Shown in pieces: positions 43,636 to 52,838 of a stretch of 64,000 nt of DNA. The notes under the pieces were generated by a model that was not told the DNA's origin, ran no database searches, and saw nothing but the letters and a program-made list of their open reading frames with translations. The stretch is from Blastomonas ursincola (GTDB lineage Bacteria > Pseudomonadota > Alphaproteobacteria > Sphingomonadales > Sphingomonadaceae), in assembly GCF_013607875.1 (NCBI RefSeq), contig NZ_VDES01000003.1, positions 75,866 through 139,865 on the forward strand, read 5' to 3'. The first letter of the stretch is position 1; each line of letters opens with the position of its first letter. The position numbers and the translations under genes were made by a program.

Positions 43636-45075
43636 TCAGCTGCCGCGCTGGCGATCCGAAAGCTGACGCAGCGTCGCAAGCGCATCGCGCAGCGCGGCGT
43701 CCATGTCGTCCTCGGTGGCAGCCGGTGCCGCAGGAGCGGCTTCGACAGATCCGGCCGCGTCGGTCGTAGCTTCATCGACCATCGGCTCCGCGGCGCTCGT
43801 CGAAACCGAAGGCGGCAGATATTCAACATCCTCGTCCCAGAGCGGCTGCGCCCGGAAACTGGCCGTCTCCGCTTCAGCGCTGTCCTCGACCACCGGGACT
43901 TCGGTGGGTTCGTCCGCAGCGACGGCCTGTTCTTCGAAGCGCGGAACACCGCCAAGGCGGAGGCGAAACGGACGGACGGCCTCGCCTTCGCCGGTTTCGT
44001 CGACCGACGGCTTGCCAAGCGCGAAAATCTGCGCCCCAGTCCCGTCAGCAGCCATACCGGTCCGATCGGTTTGCGCCTGGTGCCGCCGCCGCGCCAGACC
44101 GGCTTCGAGCCGCGCCAGCAATTCGGCCACGCTGAGATGGTCGAGCTCGTCCGCTAGCCCGGTTTCGGGCAGAGCGTCGACCGGCATGGCATCCAGCACG
44201 GGATGCGCTGCAGCGGCGACGGACCATGCCGCTTCGGCTTGTTTGGGTTCGGCGGCGTGTTTGAACGGTGCGTCGGCAGTCGGTTCTTCCGATGCTTGCG
44301 CCAGTTCGACAGTAGGTTCGGGTTCGGGCGCGTCCGGCGCCGCGAAGCGCGTTTCGGCCTCCTCTTCGATATCAGGCTCGATGAACGGCGCTGCAAAGGG
44401 CGGCGGCGCAAAGCGCAGCGACGGGGCAGGGGCCGGCGCATTCGGCGCGGGAGCGTTCACGGGCGCGATGACCGCCATGCTTTCACCCAGCTCGAGCGGA
44501 GCTGCCGCGACCGGCTCGCTTTCGGTCAGCGGTGCGCCCAGGTCTTCGCTGGCGCGGATCGGCGCACGGACCGGAGCATCGGGATGCTGGTCGCCATTGC
44601 GGATGCGCGGCGCGGCGAGGTCAGAAAAGTCGGTGATCGTGCCGGGAGCGGGCTCGCTCTTGCCGAAGCGCAGCGTGCGCAGCCAACTGGCCAGCTTGCC
44701 GCTCTTGGCCACCGGCGCGCCAGGCTGGCTCGCGTCGTTGCCGGTGTTGTCGGCTTTCCGGATGGAAGTTTCAAAACCCATTTCGTCGCTCTCCGCACGC
44801 GGCAGCAGCGACAGCAGCGCTCCTGCGGTCAGTGTGCCAATGCCTGCGCTCAGCGCCAGCCTGGCGGTATCGCCCAGCGGCGGGGCGGCCGCGGGCAGCA
44901 ATTCGGCGATGCCATAGGCGGTGACAAAGCCTTCGATGGCATTCATCGGGATGAAGCTGCTGCCGAACGCTGCAGCCACCCCTCCACCCAGCGCAATCGC
45001 TGAAGGATGGCGCGCGAGGACGCTGGCTCCGGCGGCGCCGGTGCTTTCCTGTTCGTCCGCTTGCGGTGTCGCCAT
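43636..45075 (-). CDS. Ala/Pro/Glu-rich protein of unknown function
   Basis: A 479-residue protein that I cannot assign. Two hydrophobic stretches near the N-terminus (about 23-60 and 69-90) contain small residues and could form a membrane hairpin. The rest is dominated by Ala, Pro, Glu and Asp and looks disordered, except for a short charged helix (HLSVAELLARLEAGLARRR near residue 320) and a helical C-terminus (ALRDALATLRQLSDRQRG). The length and composition are those of a linker or scaffold. The opposite strand is also open for 404 codons, as expected from such composition; only this strand has a convincing end structure. Confidence 0.6.
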   Translation of the reverse strand: MATPQADEQESTGAAGASVLARHPSAIALGGGVAAAFGSSFIPMNAIEGFVTAYGIAELLPAAAPPLGDTARLALSAGIGTLTAGALLSLLPRAESDEMGFETSIRKADNTGNDASQPGAPVAKSGKLASWLRTLRFGKSEPAPGTITDFSDLAAPRIRNGDQHPDAPVRAPIRASEDLGAPLTESEPVAAAPLELGESMAVIAPVNAPAPNAPAPAPSLRFAPPPFAAPFIEPDIEEEAETRFAAPDAPEPEPTVELAQASEEPTADAPFKHAAEPKQAEAAWSVAAAAHPVLDAMPVDALPETGLADELDHLSVAELLARLEAGLARRRHQAQTDRTGMAADGTGAQIFALGKPSVDETGEGEAVRPFRLRLGGVPRFEEQAVAADEPTEVPVVEDSAEAETASFRAQPLWDEDVEYLPPSVSTSAAEPMVDEATTDAAGSVEAAPAAPAATEDDMDAALRDALATLRQLSDRQRGS

Positions 45076-45102
45076 GCTGCTAAGACCCTGGTGCCATCGT
45101 CA

Positions 45103-46350
45103 TCAGGCCGCGCTGGAAATGCGCCCGCCCATGGTCCGTTCTAGCATGCGTTGGTAAACGGGTTGATAACGCTCTACATTTCGCGCCCAGTTGCGTTCCT
45201 CGCCAACAAAGCGCCGGGCTGTGGCGCGTCGCTCGTCCCAGCCCTCGCGCCCCGCGATGAGCCCGGCCAGCGCATCGGCCATCGCCTGCGGATCATCGGG
45301 CGCGAAAAGCGTGCCGGTGACGCCATCGGCGATGAGCTCGCGGTGGCCACCGACATTCGAGGCCGCGACCAGCCGCCCCTGGGCCATCGCTTCGAGCGGC
45401 TTCAAGGGGGTCACGGTTTCGGTGAGACGCATGGCCTTGCGCGGGTAGACCAGAATGTCGGTCAGGCTGTAATAATGCTCCACCTCCGAATGCGGCACGC
45501 GGCCGACAAAGCGGATGGCGTGTGCCGCAGGGGAGGCCTCGGCTTGTGCGCGCAGCGCCGCCTCGGCAGGGCCTCCGCCGACCATAAGCAGGCGGATGTC
45601 GGGATCGCGCGCGATCAGCATCGGCATGGCGGCGATCAGGTCATCGAGCCCCTCATAGGGGTAGAAGCTGCCGATAAAGCCGAGCACGGTCTTGCCGGTC
45701 AGCCCCAGCGCCTCCGCGCGCGCCGGGTCCGCAGGGACGGGCGTCCCGAAAAGTTCCAGATCCACCCCATTGGGCGAGACCATGATCTTGTCGGCAGGAA
45801 AGCCGCGCGCGATCAGGTCGTCGCGCAAGCCTTCGCAGATCACTGCAACGGCATCCGCCTGGGCGACGACGCGATTCTCCATCTGCCGGGTAAGCCAGTA
45901 TTTGGCGGACGTCTCGCTGCCCGTGCCATTGCCGACCGCCGCATCTTCCCAGAAGGCACGGATCTCGTAGAGCACCGGCAGGCCCAGCCTGCGCCCGGCG
46001 CGGATCGCGGCAAGCCCATCGAGCGCGGGCGAATGCGCGTGCAGGATGTCGGGCTTCCAGATCGCCGCCGTCGCTTCGGTGGCACGGGCAAGCGCGGCGA
46101 TGTCACGCCATTCGCGTAAGCCGGGCGGACCCGATACCGGCTCCATCGTGCGATGAAAGGTCAGGCCGTCATGCTGCTCGACCGCCTCGACATGCGAACC
46201 GGTGGGCAGCGACGCCTGGTGCCGGACGCTGGTCACGCCGCGCACCTCCAGCCCGGCGCGATGCTGCGCGGTCAGGATCGCGCGCGTGCGGAAGCTGTAG
46301 CCGCTGTGCAGCGGCAGGCTGTGATCGAGAACGTGCAGGATCCGGGTCAT
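45103..46350 (-). CDS. Exosortase A-associated glycosyltransferase (GT4)
   Basis: A 415-residue GT-B fold transferase. Its start (ILHVLDHSLPLHSGYSFRTRAI) and later GIPVLYEIR-type and GFIGSFYPYEGLDDLI motifs match the glycosyltransferases found in exosortase A (PEP-CTERM) exopolysaccharide clusters. The C-terminal donor-binding motif is PLKPLEAMAQGRLVAASNVGG with the conserved Glu. It is cytosolic or peripheral. The divergent neighbours at 46.5-48.0 kb are an O-glycosylation ligase-like protein and a small membrane protein, so this is part of the same pathway. Confidence 0.85.
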   Translation of the reverse strand: MTRILHVLDHSLPLHSGYSFRTRAILTAQHRAGLEVRGVTSVRHQASLPTGSHVEAVEQHDGLTFHRTMEPVSGPPGLREWRDIAALARATEATAAIWKPDILHAHSPALDGLAAIRAGRRLGLPVLYEIRAFWEDAAVGNGTGSETSAKYWLTRQMENRVVAQADAVAVICEGLRDDLIARGFPADKIMVSPNGVDLELFGTPVPADPARAEALGLTGKTVLGFIGSFYPYEGLDDLIAAMPMLIARDPDIRLLMVGGGPAEAALRAQAEASPAAHAIRFVGRVPHSEVEHYYSLTDILVYPRKAMRLTETVTPLKPLEAMAQGRLVAASNVGGHRELIADGVTGTLFAPDDPQAMADALAGLIAGREGWDERRATARRFVGEERNWARNVERYQPVYQRMLERTMGGRISSAA

Positions 46351-46473
46351 GGCGCGCAAGCCTATGGCGCAAAAGGATTAACGCCGCGTCAACCCATTGC
46401 GCTTATGGCTGTAAACCGCAAGCCGGCTGTTGCATAGTCGGTGCATCACCATTCGGGGCAGGGCCGCAGGTTC

Positions 46474-46647
46474 ATGGTCGACAATTTTGCCATTGCGATC
46501 TCGCACCTGCTGATTGCCGTTGCGGCATGGCGGCTCGTCTGGCGCGCCGATCTGGACAAGGAAGATCCGCCCGAGAAGGACAAGCTGGGCTCGGGCTTCT
46601 TCCAGCCGAAACCACGGCCTCGCCAGCAGGAGCGCAGCGATGCGTGA
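46474..46647 (+). CDS. Small single-pass membrane protein upstream of the ligase
   Basis: A 57-residue protein with one transmembrane helix (about residues 6-22, AIAISHLLIAVAAWRLVW) and a charged cytoplasmic tail rich in Lys, Asp and Pro. Its last eight bases overlap the start of the O-glycosylation ligase gene (ATGCGTGA), which implies co-translation. A GCAGG motif precedes the ATG. No homology recognised, but position suggests a partner of the ligase. Confidence 0.6.
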   Translation: MVDNFAIAISHLLIAVAAWRLVWRADLDKEDPPEKDKLGSGFFQPKPRPRQQERSDA

Positions 46648-48001
46648 CCTTGCCTTTGTCGCATTCCTGGCCGCATTTCTTGCGCTGGGCTTCAAGCGGC
46701 CGTTCCTGTTCGTGCTGGCCTATGCCTATATCGATATCGTCGCGCCGCAGCGCCTGTCCTACTGGATGCTCAATGCGGTGCCCATCTCGCTGATCGTCTT
46801 CGGCCTCGCGTTTCTGGGCTGGCTGATCGCCGACGACAAGAAGGACATGCGCGTCTCGTTTCGCCAGGGCGTGATGCTGCTGCTGTTCCTGTGGTGCGCC
46901 TATACCACGCGAACGGCAGACTTTCCGATCGACGCGCAAGGCAAATGGGAATGGGTGTGGAAGGCGCTGGTTTTTGCGATGTTCCTGCCGCTGACCTTGC
47001 GCACCAAGCTGCGCATCGAGGCGCTGGGGCTGATGATGGTGCTGTGCGCCAGTTCGATCATCATCACCGGCGGCATCAAGACGCTGGCCTCGGGCGGAGG
47101 CGGCTATGGTGTCATGCAGCTGCTGATTTCGGACAATAGCGGGCTTTATGAAGGTTCGATCATCTCGACCGTCGCCATCTGCATCATCCCGCTGATCCTG
47201 TGGCTGGCCAATTACGGCACGGTGTTTCCGCCCGACTGGCGGGTGAAGACCTTTGCCTATGCGCTGATCTTCGCCTGCCTGCTGATCCCGATCGGCACCC
47301 AGGCGCGAACCGGGCTCGTCTGCATCGGGGTTCTCGGCGTGCTGATGCTGCGCTTCGTGCGCTATCGCTTCCTTTATGCCGGAGTGGCGGCTGCGCTGGC
47401 GGTGGCAGCGGTACCGTTCCTGCCGCAAAGCTATACCAACCGCATGGCGACGATCGGCGAATACAAGGCGGATCAGTCGGCCTCCACCCGGGTCGCTGTC
47501 TGGGCCTGGACCTGGAAATATGTGCAGCAGAACCCCGGCGGGGGCGGTTTCGAGGCCTATCTCCAGAACAGGGTCAAGTTCGATACGGTGGCGGCCAAGG
47601 GCGATGGGCCCAACACCCTGATCGAGAAGAACGAGATCGTCGACAAGGGCCGCGCCTATCATTCGAGCTATTTCGAGATGCTGGGCGAGCAGGGCTTTTT
47701 CGGGCTCTTCCTGTGGCTGGTCATCCATTTCGGCGGAATCGTGCGGATGGAGGTCATCCAGCGGATCCACCGCAAGCGCGATCGCGAGGACGAGAAATGG
47801 GTCGTCCCGCTCGCGCTGGCGTTGCAGAACGGGCAGATCATCTTCATGGTCGGCTCGGCCTTTGTTGGCATCGCGTTCCAGCCCTTCGTCTACATGCTGA
47901 TCGCGATGCAGATCGGGCTCGACACCTATCTGGCGCGTCGTCGCAAGGAGGCAGCCTTCCGTCCGCTGATCGACGGGAAAGCCGCGCCCAAACTTGCCTA
48001 A
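46640..48001 (+). CDS. Exosortase A-associated O-glycosylation ligase
   Basis: A 453-residue polytopic protein with about ten membrane helices and a large loop between late helices, the O-antigen ligase / Wzy topology. The start RDLAFVAFLAAFLALGFKRPF and the loop segments TRVAVWAWTWKYVQQNPG and AYHSSYFEMLGEQGFFG match the putative O-glycosylation ligases of the exosortase A system. It may transfer or polymerise glycan at the inner membrane. The start is fixed by the overlap with the small upstream gene. No exosortase gene is present in the window. Confidence 0.88.
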   Translation: MRDLAFVAFLAAFLALGFKRPFLFVLAYAYIDIVAPQRLSYWMLNAVPISLIVFGLAFLGWLIADDKKDMRVSFRQGVMLLLFLWCAYTTRTADFPIDAQGKWEWVWKALVFAMFLPLTLRTKLRIEALGLMMVLCASSIIITGGIKTLASGGGGYGVMQLLISDNSGLYEGSIISTVAICIIPLILWLANYGTVFPPDWRVKTFAYALIFACLLIPIGTQARTGLVCIGVLGVLMLRFVRYRFLYAGVAAALAVAAVPFLPQSYTNRMATIGEYKADQSASTRVAVWAWTWKYVQQNPGGGGFEAYLQNRVKFDTVAAKGDGPNTLIEKNEIVDKGRAYHSSYFEMLGEQGFFGLFLWLVIHFGGIVRMEVIQRIHRKRDREDEKWVVPLALALQNGQIIFMVGSAFVGIAFQPFVYMLIAMQIGLDTYLARRRKEAAFRPLIDGKAAPKLA

Positions 48002-48028
48002 TGCGCGGCGCAGCCCTAACTCGGCAGC

Positions 48029-49207
48029 ATGACGACCAAGAAGACCGCCGACGCAACCCCCGTCCTCGCCGAACCGATCACCGCTGAAGATGTCGAGCAG
48101 AAGCTGACTGGGCTATGGGCCTGGATCAGCGCGCATGCGGTCGAAATCGCCATTGCGGTGGGTGTCGGCACGGCGATCTATCTGGCGCTCGCCTATGTCC
48201 AGCGACACGCGCGGCTCTATGCGGAACGCCAGCCCGATCGGCTGTCGCTTGCTGCTATCATCGGACGCACCCTGTCCAAGACCAAGCAGTATTTCCTGAT
48301 CATGGTCTCCGCGCGGCTCGTCGTCGGCTTTTCCGAAGCGCCCGACGGCATCTTCCGCATCGTCACCTTCCTGTTCACCGTTGCCGCCGTGTTCCAGGTC
48401 GCCATCTGGGCGCGCGAGATCATTCTGGGCATGATCGAGCGCCGTGCCTCTGGCAGCGACGATGCGGGCAGCGAGACCCTCGCCAACGCGATGTCGCTGA
48501 TCCGGCTGCTGGTCACGGTGGTGCTGTTCGCCATCGCCGCGATCATGGTGCTCGACAATCTGGGCGTGAACGTCACGGGCCTGATCGCGGGCCTGGGCAT
48601 CGGCGGTATCGCCATCGGTCTGGCGGCGCAGGGCATATTCTCGGACCTGTTCGCGGCGCTGTCGATCATCTTCGACAAGCCGTTCAAGCGTGGCGAGACG
48701 ATCGGTTTCGATACCACCACCGCGACGGTCGAGAAGATCGGGCTGAAAAGCGCGCGGCTCCGCTCGGTCAATGGCGAGGAGATCATCATCTCGAACACCA
48801 ATCTGCTCGGCAAGCAGATCATCAATTATACCCGGCTCAACCGCCGCCGGACGCGCTACCGCATCGGCCTGGTCTATCAGACCGCGCCTGACCGCGCGCG
48901 GCTCGTCCCGGGCATGCTGCGCGAAATCGTGGAGCAGGGCGGCGGCATCTTCATCCGCTGCGGCTTTGTCGGCTTCGGCGCGAGCTCGATCGACTTTGAA
49001 CTCGATTTCGACGTGATGAGCGCCGATTTCGAGGTGGTGTTCGAAACCCGCCATCGCATCGGCATCGCCATTCTCGAGCGCTTCAACGCCGAGAAGCTGG
49101 AATTTGCCTATCCTACACAGACATCGTTCACTGCCGCGCCTGATGGCCGGTTCATCATGCCCTATCCCGAGGGCGGCTATCAGGTGACGATGCAGGATCA
49201 CGAATGA
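48029..49207 (+). CDS. MscS-family mechanosensitive ion channel
   Basis: A 392-residue channel that opens under membrane tension to release solutes. Four N-terminal helices (about 33-52, 75-97, 108-128, 155-175) precede the pore helix, visible as GLGIGGIAIGLAAQGIFSDLFAALSII. Then follows the MscS beta domain (DKPFKRGETIGF, ISNTNLLGKQIINY) and a mixed C-terminal domain. The N-terminus is soluble for about 25 residues. It starts 27 bases after the ligase stop and may be read from the same transcript. Confidence 0.93.
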   Translation: MTTKKTADATPVLAEPITAEDVEQKLTGLWAWISAHAVEIAIAVGVGTAIYLALAYVQRHARLYAERQPDRLSLAAIIGRTLSKTKQYFLIMVSARLVVGFSEAPDGIFRIVTFLFTVAAVFQVAIWAREIILGMIERRASGSDDAGSETLANAMSLIRLLVTVVLFAIAAIMVLDNLGVNVTGLIAGLGIGGIAIGLAAQGIFSDLFAALSIIFDKPFKRGETIGFDTTTATVEKIGLKSARLRSVNGEEIIISNTNLLGKQIINYTRLNRRRTRYRIGLVYQTAPDRARLVPGMLREIVEQGGGIFIRCGFVGFGASSIDFELDFDVMSADFEVVFETRHRIGIAILERFNAEKLEFAYPTQTSFTAAPDGRFIMPYPEGGYQVTMQDHE

Positions 49208-49214
49208 GCCCTAC

Positions 49215-49245
49215 CCGGTGCGCCCGACCCGAGTCGGGTGACCGG
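49215..49245 (+). terminator. Possible terminator after mscS
   Basis: A stem of CCCGAC/GTCGGG within an outer CCGGT/ACCGG pair, followed by ATTTCGCTTT. It starts eight bases after the channel stop. The T-run is broken. Confidence 0.4.
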
Positions 49246-49406
49246 ATTTCGCTTTCCGTTTCCGTAAACTGCGCCGCATAACCCGCTTGCCGTAGCGGCG
49301 CGCAGTCTTGCCTTGTATGACTGGCGGAAAAGCGCCAAAAGACGCGCATTCCAAACGACAGCGGCGCGCCGCGGCGGCTGCTGCACTATCGACAGGAGGG
49401 ATAGAA

Positions 49407-49865
49407 ATGAGCGCAATTTCCCCGCAGGAAATGAAGGACATGGTGGGCCAGAATCTGGGTACATCGGAATGGCTGCTCGTCGATCAGGAGATGATCAACA
49501 AGTTTGCTGATGCCACCGGCGATCACCAGTTCATCCATGTGAACGAGGAAATGGCCAAGATGACGCCGTTCGGCGGCACCATCGCGCACGGCTTTCTCAC
49601 GCTCTCGCTCTTCCCGGTGCTGATGGCCAAGTCGGATTGCCCGCGCGTCGAGGGCGTGAAGATGGGCGTCAACTATGGCGGCAACAAGGTTCGCTTCCTC
49701 GCCCCCGTCCGCTCGGGCAAGCGCGTTCGCGGCCATTTCAAGCTGCTCGAGCTCGAGGAGAAGCGCCCCGGCCAGTGGCAGCAGACGCTCGAGTTCACGG
49801 TCGAGATCGAGGGCGAAGAGAAACCCGCCGTGATGGCCGAGTGGATCAGCCAGTTTTTCGTGTGA
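49407..49865 (+). CDS. MaoC-family enoyl-CoA hydratase 2
   Basis: A 152-residue hotdog-fold dehydratase that hydrates trans-enoyl-CoA to the (R)-3-hydroxyacyl-CoA. The hydratase-2 catalytic pair is present as D39 and H44 in GDHQFIHVNEE. The rest of the fold is seen as GGTIAHGFLTLSLFP and VNYGGNKVRFLAPV. The ATG at 49407 follows AGGAGGG. The thiolase gene begins 51 bases later, so the two form a beta-oxidation or PHA-precursor pair. Confidence 0.93.
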   Translation: MSAISPQEMKDMVGQNLGTSEWLLVDQEMINKFADATGDHQFIHVNEEMAKMTPFGGTIAHGFLTLSLFPVLMAKSDCPRVEGVKMGVNYGGNKVRFLAPVRSGKRVRGHFKLLELEEKRPGQWQQTLEFTVEIEGEEKPAVMAEWISQFFV

Positions 49866-49916
49866 CCCGTTTCCGCTCGCCATCGAACAGCGGCGAGCCT
49901 TTGAAGGAGAATTTCC

Positions 49917-51092
49917 ATGCGTGATGCAGTTATCGTTTCCACCGCACGTACGCCGATCGGCAAGGCCTATCGCGGCGGCTTCAACGCCACGCCGTCGCCG
50001 ACGCTTGCGGCGCATTCGATCCGCGCTGCCGTCGAGCGCGCCGGTATCGAGGGCGCTGAGGTCGACGATGTCGTGATGGGCGCCGCGCTCCAGCAGGGCG
50101 TGCAGCACACCATCGGCCGTACCGCCGCACTGCGCGCCGGTCTGCCGGTGACCGTCGCGGGCATGTCGATCGATCGCCAGTGCTCGTCGGGCGTGATGTC
50201 GATCGCGACCGCCGCCAAGCAGATCATCGTCGATCGCATGGACGTTGTCGTCGCAGGCGGCGTCGAATCGATCTCGATGGTGCAGACCCCCGAAATGCGC
50301 GTCGGCCCCGATCCGGAGCTGCTGGCGATGCACAAGGACATCTACATGCCGATGCTGCAGACCGCCGAAACGGTGGCCAAGCGCTACAATATCAGCCGCG
50401 ATCGTCAGGACGAATATGCCTATCGCTCGCAGATGCGCACCGCCGCCGCCCAGGCTGCCGGCAAGTTCGACGACGAGATCGTGCCGGTTAAGGCGAAGAT
50501 GGCGTTCAAGAACAAGGAAACCGGCGAGGTCACGATGACCGATGTCGAGGTGACCAAGGACGAGGGCAACCGCGCCGACACCACGCTGGAAGGCCTGAAG
50601 GGCCTGCAGCCGGTCATGGGCCCGGGCATGAACATCACCGCGGGCAATGCCAGCCAGCTGTCCGACGGCGCATCGTCGTCGGTGCTGATGGAAGCCAAGC
50701 TTGCCGAGCAGAAGGGTCTGCAGCCGCTGGGTCGCTATGTCGGCATGGCTGTCGCAGGCACCGAGCCCGACGAGATGGGCATCGGCCCGGTGTTCGCCGT
50801 GCCGCAGCTGCTCAAGCGCTTCGGCCTGAAGATGGACGATATCGGTCTGTGGGAACTCAACGAGGCGTTCGCGGTGCAGGTGCTGTACTGCCAGGACGTG
50901 CTCGGCATTCCTGACGAGCTGCTCAACGTCAACGGCGGCTCGATCTCGATCGGTCACCCCTATGGCATGACCGGCGCGCGCTGCACCGGCCACGCGCTGA
51001 TCGAAGGCAAGCGTCGCGGTGCGAAATACGTGGTCGTCACCATGTGCGTCGGCGGCGGCATGGGCGCGGCGGGCCTGTACGAGGTCTTCTGA
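49917..51092 (+). CDS. Thiolase (acetyl-CoA C-acyltransferase)
   Basis: A 391-residue thiolase that forms or splits 3-ketoacyl-CoA. The nucleophilic C89 lies in DRQCSSG, H347 in [10 protein letters not shown] and the second cysteine C377 in [10 protein letters not shown]. All are intact. Degradative and biosynthetic thiolases cannot be separated with certainty here, but the neighbouring MaoC hydratase and the PHA depolymerase at 52.8 kb fit fatty-acid or PHA metabolism. A strong terminator follows. Confidence 0.93.
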   Translation: MRDAVIVSTARTPIGKAYRGGFNATPSPTLAAHSIRAAVERAGIEGAEVDDVVMGAALQQGVQHTIGRTAALRAGLPVTVAGMSIDRQCSSGVMSIATAAKQIIVDRMDVVVAGGVESISMVQTPEMRVGPDPELLAMHKDIYMPMLQTAETVAKRYNISRDRQDEYAYRSQMRTAAAQAAGKFDDEIVPVKAKMAFKNKETGEVTMTDVEVTKDEGNRADTTLEGLKGLQPVMGPGMNITAGNASQLSDGASSSVLMEAKLAEQKGLQPLGRYVGMAVAGTEPDEMGIGPVFAVPQLLKRFGLKMDDIGLWELNEAFAVQVLYCQDVLGIPDELLNVNGGSISIGHPYGMTGARCTGHALIEGKRRGAKYVVVTMCVGGGMGAAGLYEVF

Positions 51093-51118
51093 TCGCGCAC
51101 CCGCCGCTAAGGCATCCG

Positions 51119-51152
51119 GAACCCGCCCTGGCAGCGATGCCGGGGCGGGTTC
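51119..51152 (+). terminator. Terminator after thiolase
   Basis: A 15-base-pair stem (one G-T) made by GAACCCGCCCTGGCA and TGCCGGGGCGGGTTC around GCGA, followed by TTCTTTGCC. It begins 27 bases after the thiolase stop. Confidence 0.85.
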
Positions 51153-51233
51153 TTCTTTGCCTTCGGCAGAGGATAGCTCGGGAACGCGCTTCGCGGTCCG
51201 TCGTATCCCCTGTTACCAAGACAGGAGCACGAT

Positions 51234-51743
51234 ATGACCCCCGACACCCCCCATGCTTCCAACGAAGATACGTCCGAGGCGCTCGACGCATTCTGGAGCG
51301 CGCTCGAGAGCAGCCCGTTCCTGATGCTCGGCCTGCCCGCGCAGGTTGCGCACAGCATGCCGATGACCGCGCAGTTCGATGGCCGCCACGGTCCGATCTG
51401 GTTCTATGGCTCGCGTAAGAGCCGCCTCGCCGAGGGGCTCAGCTCGACCAACGATGCGATGGCGCAATATGTCGGCGAAGGGCACAAGCTGTTCGCGTGC
51501 ATCGCGGGCATGCTCACCATCGACAACGATCCCGCGATCATCGACAAGTTCTGGTCGAACGCGGTCGAGGCCTGGTACGACCAGGGCAAGGCCGATCCCG
51601 ATCTGGTGATGTTCCGCTTCGACCCCAGCCATATCGAAATCTGGCAGGCGGACATGTCGCTGATGGGCAAGCTGAAAATGGCTTTTGGCGGCACGATGTC
51701 GCCCAAGGACCTCGAGGGCAAGCACGTCGAAACCGCGCTGTGA
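51234..51743 (+). CDS. PPOX/general-stress-protein-26-like FMN-binding protein
   Basis: A 169-residue split-barrel protein of the pyridoxamine-phosphate-oxidase-like superfamily, closest in pattern to general stress protein 26. Visible features are an N-terminal helix (ALDAFWSALES), MPMTAQFDGRHGPIWFYGSRKSRLA in the flavin-binding region, and FWSNAVEAWYDQG and LVMFRFDPSHIEIWQ in the second half. It probably binds FMN or a related flavin; enzymatic activity is unproven for this group. CAGGAGC precedes the ATG. Confidence 0.85.
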   Translation: MTPDTPHASNEDTSEALDAFWSALESSPFLMLGLPAQVAHSMPMTAQFDGRHGPIWFYGSRKSRLAEGLSSTNDAMAQYVGEGHKLFACIAGMLTIDNDPAIIDKFWSNAVEAWYDQGKADPDLVMFRFDPSHIEIWQADMSLMGKLKMAFGGTMSPKDLEGKHVETAL

Positions 51744-51754
51744 CCTGAAAGTTT

Positions 51755-51789
51755 CCGCCGTCTGCCCATCGCGTCCGGGCAGGCGGCGG
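51755..51789. terminator. Bidirectional terminator between convergent genes
   Basis: A 13-base-pair stem (CCGCCGTCTGCCC with GGGCAGGCGGCGG, one G-T) and a nine-base loop lie between the ends of the PPOX-like and epimerase genes, 11 bases from each stop. T-runs are weak on both sides. Confidence 0.6.
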
Positions 51790-51800
51790 ATTAACCCTGA

Positions 51801-52769
51801 TCAGCCGAGGCTGATAATTCCGTTTTCGAAGCGGAAACCGCCTGCGCGGTCCTTCTTGAGCAGCGCCGGGCCGTCCAGATCCACCCAGTCAGCGGTCTGG
51901 GCCAGATGGAAGGCGGGGCGGATGCCGAGGCTGGTCGAGAGCATGCAGCCGACCATCGTTTTCAGCCCGCGCGCCTTGGCGGCCTCGCTCAGGCGCAGCG
52001 CTTCGGTCAGACCTCCGGCCTTGTCGAGCTTGATGTTGACCGCCTGGAAGGTCGCCGCGACCCGGTCGATATCCTCTGCGACATGGCAGCTTTCGTCGGC
52101 GCAGAAGGGCAGGGCGCTCTCGATGCCTTCGAGATCCTCCTCGAAACCGGCTTCGACCGGCTGCTCGATAAGCTCGACGCCGAGCTTCTTCAGCGCGCCC
52201 GTCATCTCTTCCAGATCGACCTCTTCCCAGGCCTCGTTGGCGTCGACGATCAGTCGCGCATCGGGGGCGCCGACGCGCACGGCGGCGACGCGCATCAGGT
52301 CATCCTCGCCGTTCAGCTTCAGCTTGAGCAGCGGATAGCCCTTGGCCGCCGCCTTCCTGGCATCGGCCTTCATCACCTCGGGCTCGTTGAGCGAGATGGT
52401 ATAGGCGGTGACCAGCGGCTTGGGCTGGGGCAGGCCCGCCAGCTGCCAGAGCGGCTTGCCGGTCGCCTGCACCTCGAGGTCCCAGAGCGCGGCATCCAGC
52501 GCGTTGCGCGCTGCGCCTTCCATCATCGTCTTGAGCAGGTCCTCGCGCGTCAGCGGGCGGTTCTGCTTCGCGCGCATGTCGATGGCTTCGGCGCACAGGT
52601 CCGCCGTTTCGCCCTCGTAATAGATGGGCGTGCCCTCGCCGCAGCCGACATGCGTGCCATCGGTGACTTCGCAATACACGACGTCGACGTCGGTCTTGGC
52701 GCCGCGGCTGATGATGAAACTGCCGTCAACGGCAAAGCGCTCGACGCGCACGGTCTTCAACTTGATCAT
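51801..52769 (-). CDS. Dipeptide (L-Ala-D/L-Glu) epimerase, enolase superfamily
   Basis: A 322-residue enolase-superfamily enzyme. The catalytic KxK (K149, K151), the metal ligands D176 (VDANEAW), E202 (IEQP) and D225 (ADES), and the second lysine in NIKLDKAGG are all in place. This is the muconate-lactonising subgroup, and DES plus KLDKAGG matches L-Ala-D/L-Glu epimerases that help recycle murein peptides. It fits the SleB hydrolase as a wall-recycling function. The ATG at 52769 is chosen over the upstream in-frame start at 52805. Confidence 0.88.
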   Translation of the reverse strand: MIKLKTVRVERFAVDGSFIISRGAKTDVDVVYCEVTDGTHVGCGEGTPIYYEGETADLCAEAIDMRAKQNRPLTREDLLKTMMEGAARNALDAALWDLEVQATGKPLWQLAGLPQPKPLVTAYTISLNEPEVMKADARKAAAKGYPLLKLKLNGEDDLMRVAAVRVGAPDARLIVDANEAWEEVDLEEMTGALKKLGVELIEQPVEAGFEEDLEGIESALPFCADESCHVAEDIDRVAATFQAVNIKLDKAGGLTEALRLSEAAKARGLKTMVGCMLSTSLGIRPAFHLAQTADWVDLDGPALLKKDRAGGFRFENGIISLG

Positions 52770-52838
52770 GGTCGCGGCGATAAGGGCCGGGGGCCGGGGC
52801 GGCAAGCCCGAAACGCCGCTCCCGGTCCGATCATGCGA

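Noticed and set aside
43703-44917. 404-codon open frame opposite the Ala/Pro-rich protein
   Set aside because: Product is an almost pure Ser/Ala/Gly sequence, as expected for the reverse of Ala/Pro/Glu codons. The minus-strand frame has better end structure, though it is itself of unknown function.
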